Notes: generated from the sequence alone by a model not told the origin. DNA of 44,839 nucleotides from Oxalobacteraceae bacterium UBA6018 (GCA_002428015.1 DIZW01000023.1:1-44839); one strand, 5' to 3'. Counted from the stretch's first letter, positions 7,142-17,800 are shown. Program-made: numbers and translations.

Positions 7142-10100
7142 AGCACGATCTCGTCGTCGAGGGCCAGTTCACTGCTCGCCGGCCCAGCCATGCTGGCCGC
7201 GAATTTCTCCTTCAGGCCTGCCTCGACCACGGCGGCGCAGGCGCGCACGCTGGCGGACGAGAACAGGGCCGCGAGCGGGAAGTCGATGCCGAATTCGGCG
7301 CGGATGCGGGTCGCCATCCGGGTCGCCAGCAGCGAATGGCCGCCGACCTCGAAGAAGTTGGCCGTCACGCCAAAGTCGCTGCGTTCGAGCAGCGCGTGGC
7401 TGATCGCCAGCAGGCGCCGCTCGATCTCGCTGGCGGGCGCCTCCATCGCGTCGGCGGCTTGGGGCGAGGGCAGCTTCTGGCGGTCGACCTTGCCGTTCGG
7501 GTTGAGCGGAAAAGCGGGTAGGTGCTGCACGATCGATGGCCGCATGTAATCGGGCAGACGGCGTTCCATCTGCGCGCGCAGGGCGGCGACGATGTCCACC
7601 TGCTCATCGGCCGAAGCGGGCGAGGTGTAGAACAGCACCAGTACCGGGTCCTCGCCGGCCACATGGGCCACCGCCTGGGTGACCCCAGCCACGCCATTGG
7701 CCAGCGTTTCGATCTCGCCCAGTTCGATGCGCGCACCGCGCAGGCTCACCTGGTGGTCGAACCGGCCCAGGAATTCGAAGCTGCCGTCGGCCAGGCGGCG
7801 CACCCGGTCGCCGCTGCGGTAGAGCCGCTCGCCAGGGTGAAAAGGGCTGGCGATGAAGCGCTCGGCCGTCATCGCCGGCTGCCCCACGTAGCCGGCGGCG
7901 ATCGACAGTCCGCCGATGTGCAGCTCGCCCGGCACACCGTCCGGCTGCTCCTGGCCGGCGCTGCCCAGCACGTGGAAGCGCGCGTGGCGGTAGGGTTTGC
8001 CGATGCCGTAGTGGGCCGCCGGCGCATCCGTTGCCAGGCTCGCTTCAAAGCTGCTGCATACGATCGCCGACTCGGTCATGCCGTACAGGGCCAGTAGCCG
8101 CACGGACGGGCGCCACTGCTTGATCCGCTTCAGCAGCCCCGCCGGTACCGACTCGCCGCCTACCAGCAGTAGGCGCAATCCCGGATACGGCATGGCGGCC
8201 TCGCCGTCAGCCGCGTCGGCACCTGTCTCGAGCACGTCGAGCCAGCGCCGCATCAGACTTGGCACCGCGTGCAGAACCGTCACGTCGCCGGTCACGCGTA
8301 CCAGCGCCTCCAGGTCGATCACTTCGGAGCGGGTGACCAGCCGTACCGCGCCGCCAGACGTCAGCGGCAGCAGGATCTCCAGCAGCGACACGCCGAAGGC
8401 CTGCGAGCCGATGGTCGGCATCGCGTCCGTCTCCGCGAACGCCATGGCGGCGCGGTTGGCGTGCAGCGAGTAGTACAGGTTGGCGTGGGTGACTAGCACT
8501 CCCTTCGGTTGGCCGGTCGATCCGGACGTGTAGATGATATATGCGCCGTTGGAAGGCGCCGCGCAGCGCGGATAGTCGATCTTGACCTCGGTGGCCAGCA
8601 GGACCCGCAGGTCCAGCCGCGGCAGCATGGCTCCTGTCGCGTCGGCGCCCAGGTCGGCGTCCGAGGGGCTGTCGCCATCGACCAGCAGCAGGGCGACGCT
8701 GGCGTCGCGCAGCATGAAGACCAGGCGTTCGTGCGGATAATGCGGGTCCAGCGGCACATAGGTCGCGCCGACCTTGTAAATCGCGAGCATGGCAATGACC
8801 AGCGCCGCCGATTTTTCCATGCACACGCCCACCGCCGTGTTGGCGCCAGCGCCGGCTAACGCAAGGTGGCGGGCAACGCGTTCGGCCTGCTGTTCCAGCT
8901 CGCCGTAAGTGGTGCTACGCTCGCCCTCGAGTAGGGCCGGGGCGCCGGGCTGGCGCGCCGCCATGCGTTCGAACAGCTGGTGTACGCATTGGGGCGCGCC
9001 GGCGTCGCCCGCCAGGTCGCGCTCAGGCTCGGCGCGCGGGTCGCGCATGCCAGGCAGCGCGATCGCACCGATGGGGCCTTCCACACCATCCACGCAGGCT
9101 TGCAGCAGGTGGACAAAATTGGCCGACATGGCGGCGATGGTGCTGGCGGCGAACAGCCCCGTGTTGTATTCCCAGTCGAGCAGGACGGCGCCGTCGCGCT
9201 GGCGCACATGCAGGGCGATGTCGAACTTGGACACGGCCTGCTGCTGCTCGCAGGCTTGGACGGTCGCGCCGTCCAGCGTCAATGCCTGGCCGTCCTCGTC
9301 CTGCATCACCAGCATGATCTGCACCAGCGGGTTGTACGCCAGGCTGCGGGCTGGGCGCAACTGTTCCACCAGCGCGTCGAAAGGCAGTTGCTGGTGCCGC
9401 AGCGCGTTGCCGCTGACGTTCTTGGCCTGTTCTACCAGCGCGCCAAAGCTGGTGTGCGGATCGACCGCGAAGCGCAGCACCAGCGTGTTGACGAACAGGC
9501 CAACTACCTGTTCGAACTGGGCCGGCTGGCGGTTGGCCGCCGCCGTGCCGAAGACGATATCGGTGGCGTCGCCGTAGCGCGCCAGCAGGGCGGCGAATGC
9601 GGCCTGGTAGATAACGAAGGGCGTGGTGCTGCGCGCACGCGCCAGCGCCGCCGTGGCCTGCACCAGCGATGGGAGCAGCGGCAGGCGCAGGTGGCTGCCC
9701 GCCACGCTTTGGACCGCCGGCCGCTGGTAGTCCGGCATGATGCCGTGCAGTTGGGGCGCGTCCGCCAGCGTCGCCAGCCAGTAGGTTTTGGCGGCCTCGT
9801 ATTGGGGTGATGCGATCCACTGCGCCTGCCAGTCCACGAAGTCCGCGTATTGCCAGCCGCGCGCCAACGCCGGTGTGTCGCTGGCGTTGGCGCAATGATG
9901 GCGGTAGGCCGTGCCCAGGTCGGCCAGCAGCTTGTGCGCGCTCAGACCGTCGGCGGCGATGTGGTGCAGGTTGATGCTCAGGACATGCTGCCGCTCGCCC
10001 AGCGCGATCAGGGCCACGCGCAGCGGCATGGCGGTTGCGAGTGCGAAGCGGTGGTCGGCGTCCACCGCGAGCAGGTCCGCCAGCTCGGCTTCGCTTGCCG

Positions 10101-10569
10101 CCGTGTGTTCAATCAGTGCCACCGGCGCGGGGGCGGCCACCACCTGAACCGGTTCACCGGCAGTCTGGCTGTACGCGCTGCGCAGCACGTCATGGACCGC
10201 GACCAGGTCGTTCAAGGCCCGGTGCAAGGCTGGCTTGTCCAGCGCGCCGTCGATGCGGAAGGCGAGCGGCATGTTGTAATAGGAGCTTGCGCCGGCCAGT
10301 TCTTCCAGAAACAGCATGCGCCGCTGCGCCAGCGACAGGGCGCAGCTGTAGGCCAGCGGGCGCGCCGGCGGCGACAGCGCGGCGCCAGCATTGCCGGCCT
10401 GGTCCAGGCGGCCCAGCAGGGCGATGATGGCCGGCTTGTCGGCGCGTACTTGCGCGATCAGGGCGTCGTCGAGCGCGCCCTCGGAAGCGCTCACGAGCAG
10501 TTCTCCGTTCCGGACGGCCAGGTGTGCACCGCGTGCGTATAGGGCGGCGACCAATTGTGCTGTGTTCAT
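7138..10569 (-). CDS. NRPS3: TubC docking-C-A-PCP with an atypical A domain
   Basis: 1143 residues. Order: TubC-type N-terminal docking domain (1-52), condensation domain with canonical HHIAADG (202-208), adenylation domain (about 530-1040) with YTSGSTGQPKG, A10 Lys1027 and linker, then a carrier domain with Ser1079 in GGHSL. The A4 motif reads FGVSLLE instead of FDxSxxE, so the amino-binding Asp is Gly726. The A5 motif is LYGMTE instead of AYGPTE. The eye-read code is G-V-L-H-L-G-L-I-V-K, unlike any standard alpha-amino acid code I know. It may load a non-amino acid, beta-amino acid or amine-like unit, or be inactive. No thioesterase follows. It overlaps the FAAL gene upstream (ATGA) and the exporter downstream. 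Confidence 0.93.
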   Translation of the reverse strand: MNTAQLVAALYARGAHLAVRNGELLVSASEGALDDALIAQVRADKPAIIALLGRLDQAGNAGAALSPPARPLAYSCALSLAQRRMLFLEELAGASSYYNMPLAFRIDGALDKPALHRALNDLVAVHDVLRSAYSQTAGEPVQVVAAPAPVALIEHTAASEAELADLLAVDADHRFALATAMPLRVALIALGERQHVLSINLHHIAADGLSAHKLLADLGTAYRHHCANASDTPALARGWQYADFVDWQAQWIASPQYEAAKTYWLATLADAPQLHGIMPDYQRPAVQSVAGSHLRLPLLPSLVQATAALARARSTTPFVIYQAAFAALLARYGDATDIVFGTAAANRQPAQFEQVVGLFVNTLVLRFAVDPHTSFGALVEQAKNVSGNALRHQQLPFDALVEQLRPARSLAYNPLVQIMLVMQDEDGQALTLDGATVQACEQQQAVSKFDIALHVRQRDGAVLLDWEYNTGLFAASTIAAMSANFVHLLQACVDGVEGPIGAIALPGMRDPRAEPERDLAGDAGAPQCVHQLFERMAARQPGAPALLEGERSTTYGELEQQAERVARHLALAGAGANTAVGVCMEKSAALVIAMLAIYKVGATYVPLDPHYPHERLVFMLRDASVALLLVDGDSPSDADLGADATGAMLPRLDLRVLLATEVKIDYPRCAAPSNGAYIIYTSGSTGQPKGVLVTHANLYYSLHANRAAMAFAETDAMPTIGSQAFGVSLLEILLPLTSGGAVRLVTRSEVIDLEALVRVTGDVTVLHAVPSLMRRWLDVLETGADAADGEAAMPYPGLRLLLVGGESVPAGLLKRIKQWRPSVRLLALYGMTESAIVCSSFEASLATDAPAAHYGIGKPYRHARFHVLGSAGQEQPDGVPGELHIGGLSIAAGYVGQPAMTAERFIASPFHPGERLYRSGDRVRRLADGSFEFLGRFDHQVSLRGARIELGEIETLANGVAGVTQAVAHVAGEDPVLVLFYTSPASADEQVDIVAALRAQMERRLPDYMRPSIVQHLPAFPLNPNGKVDRQKLPSPQAADAMEAPASEIERRLLAISHALLERSDFGVTANFFEVGGHSLLATRMATRIRAEFGIDFPLAALFSSASVRACAAVVEAGLKEKFAASMAGPASSELALDDEIVL

Positions 10570-12620
10570 ATTGCGATCGTTTTCAGTGGGGTGGCAAATG
10601 CGGTGGCCGATGCAGCGGGTACGGCGGCCTTGGCGGCGGCGTGGAGCACGGCGAGATCGAGCCAGCCGGCCAGCGCGCCGATGGTTGGATAGTCGAACAT
10701 GTCGGCCGTATCGATCGCCACCTGCGGAAATTCGCGCCCGACCTGGGCGGCGATTTCTACGGCGGCCAGCGAGTCGCCGCCGATCTCGAAGAAGTTGTCG
10801 TCGGCGCCGATCGGGTTCTGCTTGAGCACCGCGCTCCAGATACGTGCCAGCGCTTGTTCTGTGGCGGTGGCCGGCTGGCGCTGGGCGGCGCGGGCGGGTG
10901 CGGCCGACTGGGCCAACGTGTCGAGCGAGCCGTCGGCCAGCATCGCGCGGGTCTGGCTGCGCTGGATCTTGCCGCTGGAGGTCATGGGGATGCGGTAGGG
11001 GCGCAGCAGCACCACGCGTTCGGGCGCGATCGCGTGCTCGCGCGTGACGCGCTGGAGAATGGCGGCGATCACCTCGTCCATGTCGACGCTGCGGAAGTGT
11101 TCGCGCTCAAGCTCGGCGACGATCACCAGGGTCTCGCGCCCGTTCACCTCGGACGAGAAGGCAGCCACATGACCGGATCGCACCGCGACGTGGGCGCGCG
11201 CGGTCGACACTTCGATATCCTGCGGGTAGTAGTTCCGGCCGCGCAGGATGATCAAGTCCTTCATGCGGCCGACAATGAATACCTGGCCATCGACTTGCAC
11301 GCCCAGGTCGCCGGTGCGCAGGAAGCGCGCGTCAGCCTCCATGTGGCCCGCCAGCACGTTGCCAAACGCTGATTGCGACTGGGCGTCCATCTCCCAGTAA
11401 CCAGCAGCCACGCTGGGGCCGCTGAACCAGATTTCACCGACCTGGCCCGGGCCGGCTTCGATCCCGCTGCGCGCGTCGACGACGCGCACCTCGTGGCGGG
11501 CTGACGCGTTGCCGCAGCCGACCAGCCGGATGCCGGCCGGGTCGCCGTCCGGCAGCAGGCGCACGCGCATCTCGGCCAGCGCGGCGCGTTCCACGTTGAT
11601 CAGGCGCGGCAGGGCATCGACGCCGAGGCCGGTCATGGCTAGCGTGGCCTCGGCCATGCCGTAGGACGGGAAGAAGCTTTCAGGACGGAAGCCACATGCG
11701 GCGAAGCGCGCGCTGAAGCGTTCCAGGGTGTCCGCGCGTACCGGCTCTGCGCAGTTATAGGCCACGCGCCAGCTGGACAGGTCCAGCAAGGCCAGGTCGG
11801 CGTCGCTGACCTTGTCGACGCACAGGTCGTAGGCGAAGTTGGGCGCGCCACCGCGCGTGCCGCGGTAGCGGCTGATGGCATGCAGCCAACGTGCCGGATC
11901 GCGCACGAAGCTGGCCGGCGCCATCAGCACTGACAGTGCGCCCAGCAGCACCGGCACCAGCATGCCCATCACCAGGCCCAGGTCGTGGAAGGGCGGGACC
12001 CAGTTGACGAACACGTCCGACTCGTCGGTCGGCACCATGTCGGTCAGGTGGCGCGCGTTGGCGACGATGTTCGCGTGCGTGACGATGACCCCCTTGGGCA
12101 TGCCGGTGGAGCCGGACGTGTATTGGAGGAAGGCGATGCCGTCCGGGGCGCTGGGCAGGCAGCGCGACGGCACGCGGTCGCTTGGGATGATGGAATCGGT
12201 GGCATACAGCGTCAATGGCAGCTGCGAGTCATTCTGCTGGTCCCACGCCGCCTGCACGGTATCGACCTCCGCCACGGTAGTCAGGGCAACGCTGGCCTCG
12301 CAGCTGCGCGCGACGTTGACAATCCGGTCGGACTTCATGTTACGGCGCGGCGGATACAGTGGGACCGCCACCATGCCGGCCAACAGGCAGCCGTAAAAGG
12401 CGGTGATGTAGTCCAGGCCGGGCGGAAAGAACAGCATGATGCGGCTGCCCGGGGCGGCACGTGAGGACAGATGGCGCGCGACGCCGGCGGCGCCTCGCCA
12501 GAGCTGCGCGTATGTCATGTCCTGAGGTGCCACCGTGCTGTCGTCGAGGAAGCGGAATGCGGTCGCATCGGGGCGCGCGAGCGCATGGTGGTGGAGGCGG
12601 TCAACTAGGGTAAAGCGCAT
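10566..12620 (-). CDS. Fatty acyl-AMP ligase fused to an acyl carrier domain (FAAL-ACP)
   Basis: 684 residues from the ATG at 12620, preceded by GGAAG. A TTG at 12701 would overlap the upstream gene and is unlikely. The ligase part shows YTSGSTGMPKGV, the FAAL-typical PPFHDLGLVMGML, SYGMAEATLAM and GRMKDLIILRGRNYYPQDIE. The C-terminal carrier domain carries its Ser in FFEIGGDSLAA. FAALs activate a fatty acid as the adenylate and pass it to a carrier protein without CoA, so this enzyme starts a lipopeptide. The carrier has no obvious docking helix. The acceptor is probably the first C domain of NRPS1 or that of NRPS3, both of which have TubC docking domains. Confidence 0.93.
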   Translation of the reverse strand: MRFTLVDRLHHHALARPDATAFRFLDDSTVAPQDMTYAQLWRGAAGVARHLSSRAAPGSRIMLFFPPGLDYITAFYGCLLAGMVAVPLYPPRRNMKSDRIVNVARSCEASVALTTVAEVDTVQAAWDQQNDSQLPLTLYATDSIIPSDRVPSRCLPSAPDGIAFLQYTSGSTGMPKGVIVTHANIVANARHLTDMVPTDESDVFVNWVPPFHDLGLVMGMLVPVLLGALSVLMAPASFVRDPARWLHAISRYRGTRGGAPNFAYDLCVDKVSDADLALLDLSSWRVAYNCAEPVRADTLERFSARFAACGFRPESFFPSYGMAEATLAMTGLGVDALPRLINVERAALAEMRVRLLPDGDPAGIRLVGCGNASARHEVRVVDARSGIEAGPGQVGEIWFSGPSVAAGYWEMDAQSQSAFGNVLAGHMEADARFLRTGDLGVQVDGQVFIVGRMKDLIILRGRNYYPQDIEVSTARAHVAVRSGHVAAFSSEVNGRETLVIVAELEREHFRSVDMDEVIAAILQRVTREHAIAPERVVLLRPYRIPMTSSGKIQRSQTRAMLADGSLDTLAQSAAPARAAQRQPATATEQALARIWSAVLKQNPIGADDNFFEIGGDSLAAVEIAAQVGREFPQVAIDTADMFDYPTIGALAGWLDLAVLHAAAKAAVPAASATAFATPLKTIAI

Positions 12621-12666
12621 CGGTGAACTTCCGGTGGTAGGCGTCGCGCGTGGCGAACGGTTGCGG

Positions 12667-14808
12667 TTAAGGTTGGTCACGGTCGGCTGCGACGCTGTCA
12701 AGCCGGCGAATCACGATCGATGGGCCGTGGCAGTAGGCGAAGATGACGCTTGGGTCGCCGGCGGCCGGATCGGGCTCGTAAAAGCGCGAGAAGTGGGCCT
12801 GCACGACGGTGGGGGCGGCGCCTGGCGGGCCGGCCATCGTCCGCGTGATCGTGGCGGAGTAGACGTCGCCTTCGACGGTGATTCCACCATCCGTCCAGTG
12901 GCTGAACACCGGGTGCTGGCCGAGCGCGTGGAACAAGGCCGCGACCGGATCGGCGGGCGAACGCTGGTCGGCGCTGGCGAAGATTTCGGACACCATCGTG
13001 CGTGCGAAGTGATCGTCGCCATGCAGGGCCGAGCACGATTTGTCGTACGCGAAGTACACATAGGGCGCGTTCGCGCTCAGCATGGCGGCCAGCGCGTAGC
13101 CGACCACCACCATCGCGCGAGTGGCGCAGTTGCCGTTGTAGATAGGCCGGAAGCTGAAATCGTGGTCGATGAGGGTCGGGATCATCTGGTACAGGTTGAT
13201 GCCCCAGCGCGCACGCTGCGCCAGCAGCTCGCCCAGCGATTCGTGCACGTCGCGGTCCCTGAGCAGGATGTCCTGCAAGGCCTGGGCAAGCGGGAAGTCG
13301 TAGAAGTACACACCGTCGGACTGAGGCGCCACTGCCAGCATGGCGAACTTGAGGTCGCGGTAGCGGGTGGTCCAGTATTCGAGCAACACCGCCATGGCGG
13401 CACCGTCGGCGCGCTCGGCCGCGCATTCGGCGCGCAGGGTGGCGATGATGGTTTGCAGCTGCTGCGGGCCGATATGCTTGGCCATGTCGATGCGGAAGGC
13501 GTTCACGCCCGCGCTGCGGATCTGCCACAGGGCGCGCTGCATCGTCGCGTTTAACACGGCAGGGTCAAACAGGTTCGGCTTGGGCAGCGCGTACAGCGAG
13601 CCGCAATGCGACTGGGCCACCACGTCGGCATACAGCGTCGCCGTCACTTCATCGTCCAGGCTGTCCTCCTCCGGGACGCAGTCGTCGTGCAGGAAGGCGT
13701 TGACGTCGCAGATCGAGACCTCGCGTTCGCCCAGGCGCAGGCAGCGCAGCGGATCGTCCAGGTTCGTCTGCGCCAACCGGGCCAACTGCGCCGGATAGCC
13801 CATCGAGGCCAGCACGGTATCCTGCATCAGCATGACGCCGCCGTCCCTGGCCGCCTGTGCCAGCGCGATGTAGTCCGCCTGGGTGCCGAGCGTCGGGTCG
13901 ATGCCCGGTTCGCCGCTGCTCCAGTAGCCGTGATTGTTGACGTAGCTGTGAAGCGTGCCGCATTCATCCTCGCCGTAGTGGATGTCGCAGGCCTGGCGGT
14001 CCACGCAGCCGAGCATCAGGGTGGAAAATCCCATCGTTCGCAAGTGCGGCAGGCTGGCGCGCACCATGGCCAGCACGCTGTCGCCATCGGGTTCGCTGCT
14101 CACGAGGCGCGGCAGCACATGCAGGATCGGCTTCATCGCCGGATGGGTGGCGCGACTGACGATGGACGCTGGCGATTTCGGCGCGGCCTGCAGGGCCTCA
14201 AAGAGCTGCTGCACCGCATGGCGATTGGCGCGCACGGCGGCGCGCCATGGCGCCTCCGGCTGCTGCGCCGCCTGCGCGATGCCGCGGGCGATGTCGTCCA
14301 CGATGCGCTGGCGGTTGCGGTAGAACTCGTCCAGGTCCGCAGGGCGCAGCGCGTCGCCGGCGTGCTCCAGCGGCGGGTCCGTCTCCTCGGGCAGCGTAAT
14401 GGGGTGGTAGTAAAGCAGCATACCCGGTTCGCCGGCGTGGTGCGCATGGGCGCGCGTGTCGCCCGCGCGCGCGCCGGGGCCGGCCTTGAGCACCGTCTTC
14501 ACCAGCGCGCCGTCCTGGCTGGCGACCCGCTCGAGCACCAGGGTCCGGCGCATCGCGCTGTCGAGCTCCGTGCGGGCGGTGCTGAACACGGTCGAGCCGT
14601 CACCCAGCATGGCGACGCACTGGCGCAACAGGTCCGCCAGCGCGGCTTCGTCGGCGCCCGTGCGATCGCCGCCGTTCGCGACGATGGCGTTGAAGTCGGC
14701 CAGCACATTGGCGAAGTCGAGCACGCGGGCGCGAAGAGCGGCCGCGATGGCCGACTTCACGAGCGCGCTCGGGTTGCCGTGGTCGAGGTCTGGATTATCT
14801 CGTTTCAT
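12667..14808 (-). CDS. GH13-like (alpha-amylase superfamily) protein embedded in the NRPS operon
   Basis: 713 residues with no signal peptide, hence cytoplasmic. A helical N-terminal region (1-230) is of unknown function. The rest carries the alpha-amylase family signature regions: NNHGYWSSGEPGIDPTLGT (291-309), a region I-like MQDTVLAS with Asp330 but without the usual Asn-His, region II AFRIDMAKHI with Arg439 and nucleophile Asp441, region III LLEYW with acid/base Glu477, and region IV TLIDHD with Asp550. The full catalytic triad is present with normal spacing, so the protein is probably an active glycosidase or transglycosidase. Its start overlaps the NRPS2 stop (ATGA) and FAAL follows 46 bases later, so it is an integral part of the operon. 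Substrate unknown; sugar transfer onto or trimming from the peptide is conceivable. Confidence 0.8.
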   Translation of the reverse strand: MKRDNPDLDHGNPSALVKSAIAAALRARVLDFANVLADFNAIVANGGDRTGADEAALADLLRQCVAMLGDGSTVFSTARTELDSAMRRTLVLERVASQDGALVKTVLKAGPGARAGDTRAHAHHAGEPGMLLYYHPITLPEETDPPLEHAGDALRPADLDEFYRNRQRIVDDIARGIAQAAQQPEAPWRAAVRANRHAVQQLFEALQAAPKSPASIVSRATHPAMKPILHVLPRLVSSEPDGDSVLAMVRASLPHLRTMGFSTLMLGCVDRQACDIHYGEDECGTLHSYVNNHGYWSSGEPGIDPTLGTQADYIALAQAARDGGVMLMQDTVLASMGYPAQLARLAQTNLDDPLRCLRLGEREVSICDVNAFLHDDCVPEEDSLDDEVTATLYADVVAQSHCGSLYALPKPNLFDPAVLNATMQRALWQIRSAGVNAFRIDMAKHIGPQQLQTIIATLRAECAAERADGAAMAVLLEYWTTRYRDLKFAMLAVAPQSDGVYFYDFPLAQALQDILLRDRDVHESLGELLAQRARWGINLYQMIPTLIDHDFSFRPIYNGNCATRAMVVVGYALAAMLSANAPYVYFAYDKSCSALHGDDHFARTMVSEIFASADQRSPADPVAALFHALGQHPVFSHWTDGGITVEGDVYSATITRTMAGPPGAAPTVVQAHFSRFYEPDPAAGDPSVIFAYCHGPSIVIRRLDSVAADRDQP

Positions 14809-17800
14809 GGTTCAGTAGCGTTGGGTCGGGAGTCGGTGGCAGCCGTTTTTGCCGCGATGGCGGCGATCGGTTGTCCGGGATGGCTGGCGAGTTGGCGCAG
14901 GATGTCGAGGTAGCAGTTCATCACCGTCTCGATCGTGGATGCGTTGAACAGGGTGCGCTTGTAATTGCACTCGACGTGGATGCCGTCGCGGTAGGCCGTC
15001 ATCGCGATGTTGATGTCCATCGCGCCGAAGCCGCCTGGCGCGTGGTGCGCCTCAAGCGCGGGCATGGCCACGCTTCCGGGCACGCTGACGTAGTTCAGCT
15101 CGAGCAGTCCGAGGGCGTCCAACGCGACATCGAGTTCGCTCAGCAGGCGGGCGAACGGGTAGATCTTGTGCGCGGCCGACGCCTGCATCTGCTGCTGGAG
15201 TTGTGTCATCAGGGCGGCGCACGACGTCTGCGCGCCAATGCGGCTGACGCTGAAAATATCGTTGATCAGGCAACCGCCCACGCCGGCCAGTTCGTCCGTG
15301 ATGCGGCCTTCGGCGACGATACCGATGAGGATGCGCTCACGCCCGGTCAGCTTGTGCAGCAGGATATGCAGGCCGGCGATGACGACGCAGCTGAGCCACA
15401 CGCCTGACGCTGCGCCGGCGGCCTGCAGCGCCGCGAGCAGCGCGGCGTCGATCGGAAACAGGTAGCGCGCGGTCTGCTGCGGCGCCGGATAGGCGTTCAC
15501 GACGCTGCCATACACGTCGGTGTAGAACAGCGCGGGCAGGCCCGGACCGAGCGCGTCGAGCTGGCTGGCGATCGATTCGCGGTAGGACGCGATCGCGGGC
15601 GGCGCGCGGTCGGCGAAGTGGCGGCTGAGATTAGGATACGGGCCCGGCCCGATCAGCGCGTGCCAGTAGTCGCGGTGGGTCTTGGCGGCTGCTCCGTTGA
15701 GCTGTTCGTGCTCCCATTGGGCGTAGCTCTTAAAGTCGAGCGGGACGGGCGGCAGCGGTGGCAAGCGGCCGTCCAGGAGGCTCTCGTAGGCGAGCCGCAG
15801 TTCGCGCAGGAAGGCGTCGAAGAACTGCTGGTCGCCGCACACGTGGTCGACGGTGAACAGAAGGCAGTCGGTACGCCGCATCCGTACCAGTTGGGCGCTG
15901 AACAAGGGCAGGGCGCCAAAGTCGAACCAGCGCGCGTTCTCGTCGCGGGCGATAGTCGCGAAGGCGGCCTGCTCGTCGGGCACCTCGCGCAGGTCATGTT
16001 CGCCGGCGAGGACGGCAAATTCAGGCTGGTCGAGCACGACCTGTTTGAGCTGGCCATCGATCACGTTGAGCGTCGTGCGCAGGATTTCGTAGCGGCCTAT
16101 CATGAGCTGCAAGGCCCGCTCCAGGACGGCGCTGTCGATATCGGCGACGTCCAGGCGCAACTGGCAGCACAGCGACGGGAACTGCTTGACCTTGCTGATC
16201 TGGTTGGACATCCAGTCCATTTTCTGCTTGCTCGAGACGGCGTAGGCCTGCTGGGCGCCGACACTGGCGATGGCGCCGCGCGCGCCGTCTGGCAGGGTGT
16301 CGATCCTGCGGGCCAGCGCGCCGATGTCCGTGTGGCCGTACAGGTCGCCGGGGCGCAGCTGCTTGCCAAAGTGCTCGCGGATGGCCACGCCTAGCGCGAT
16401 GACGGAGAGCGAATGGCCTCCCAGCGCAAAGAAGTTCGCGCTGACGCCGATCTGCGCCGCATCCATGTGCAGCAGCTGCGCCCATATTTCGGCCAGCCGG
16501 CGTTCGGTCGGGGTCGTCGGCGGGCGGAAGGCATCCTGATGCGGCAGCGCGTCCGGCGCGGGCAGGGCGCGCTTGTCGACCTTGCCGTTGGGGGTGAGCG
16601 GCAGCGCGTCCAGCGTGACGTACAGTGCTGGCACCATGTAGTCCGGCAGGCTGGCCCGCAGGTATGCCTGAAGCGCTCCAGCGTCGGGCGGGGCCACGCC
16701 CTGGTTGACCGTCACGTAGGCGACCAGGCGCTGGTCGCGCGCCACCACCACCGCCGCATCGAGTGCCGAATGGGCCAGCAGTTGCGCCTCGATCTCGCCC
16801 AGTTCAACGCGATAGCCGCGGATCTTGACCTGGTCGTCAATCCGGCCCAGGAATTCGAGCCTGCCGTCGTCGAGCAGGCGTACCAGGTCGCCGCTGCGGT
16901 AAAGACGGCTGCTGCCTGACAAGTCGAACGGATTGGGAACGAAACGTTGGGCCGTCAGGTCCGGCCGGTTCAGGTAGCCGCGAGCCAGGCCCACGCCGCC
17001 GATATACAGCTCGCCCGGCTCGCCGCGCGGCAGCAGGCGGCCCAGCGCGTCGAGCACATGCAACTGAAAATTGTCCATCGCCCGCCCGATCGTGACCGGC
17101 TCACCTTCGCGCAACTGCACGGCGCTGGCGCAGACGGTGGTCTCGGTGGGACCGTAGGCGTTAAATACGCGGGTGCGCGCCAGCCAGGTCTGCACCAGCG
17201 GCAGCGGGCAGGCTTCTCCGGCCAGCACCAGGCTTTGGAGGCTGTAGGGGCGGTCGGACGGAAGGTGGGCCAGCAATGCCGGCGGCAGGGTCGCATGGGT
17301 GATGCGGTGCGCGATCAGATACGCTTCGAGCGCCGCCGGCTCGCGCCGAACGGCTTCCGCGCAGATGCACAGCGTGGCGCCCTTGAGCAAGGCCATCAGC
17401 CATTCGCTGGTGGCGGCGTCGAAGCTGAACGATGCAAAGCAGATGACACGGCTGTCGGCGCGCACGTCGAACAGCTTCTGCTGGTAATGCGCCAGGTTAA
17501 GCGCGCCGCGATGCTCGATCATCACGCCCTTGGGCTGGCCGGTGGAACCCGAGGTGTAGATTACATAGGCCAGGTTGCGTGGTCCCTGTTCGTCCATTCT
17601 GCCGGGGTTGGCGGGGCTTTCGGCGGCGCAGGCGCGCGCGACGGCCTCGTCGTCGAGGCAGATGACGCTCACCTTGGCGTTAGCATCGGCCAGGCGCGCC
17701 GCCTGCGTGCGTAGCGAGCTTTGGCTCAGCACGAGCGCCAGGCCACTGCTCTCGACCATGTAGCGCAGACGCGCTTCGGGATAGGCTGGGTCGAGCGGGA

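Noticed and set aside
5366..10569. Siderophore cluster, because the exporter is PvdE-like
   Set aside because: No TonB receptor, ferric reductase, ornithine hydroxylase or other siderophore gene is present, and the predicted residues do not suggest an iron-binding group.
12621..12701. Longer FAAL start at TTG 12701
   Set aside because: It would overlap the GH13-like gene by 35 bases with a rare start codon, whereas the ATG at 12620 has GGAAG upstream and fits the FAAL N-terminus.
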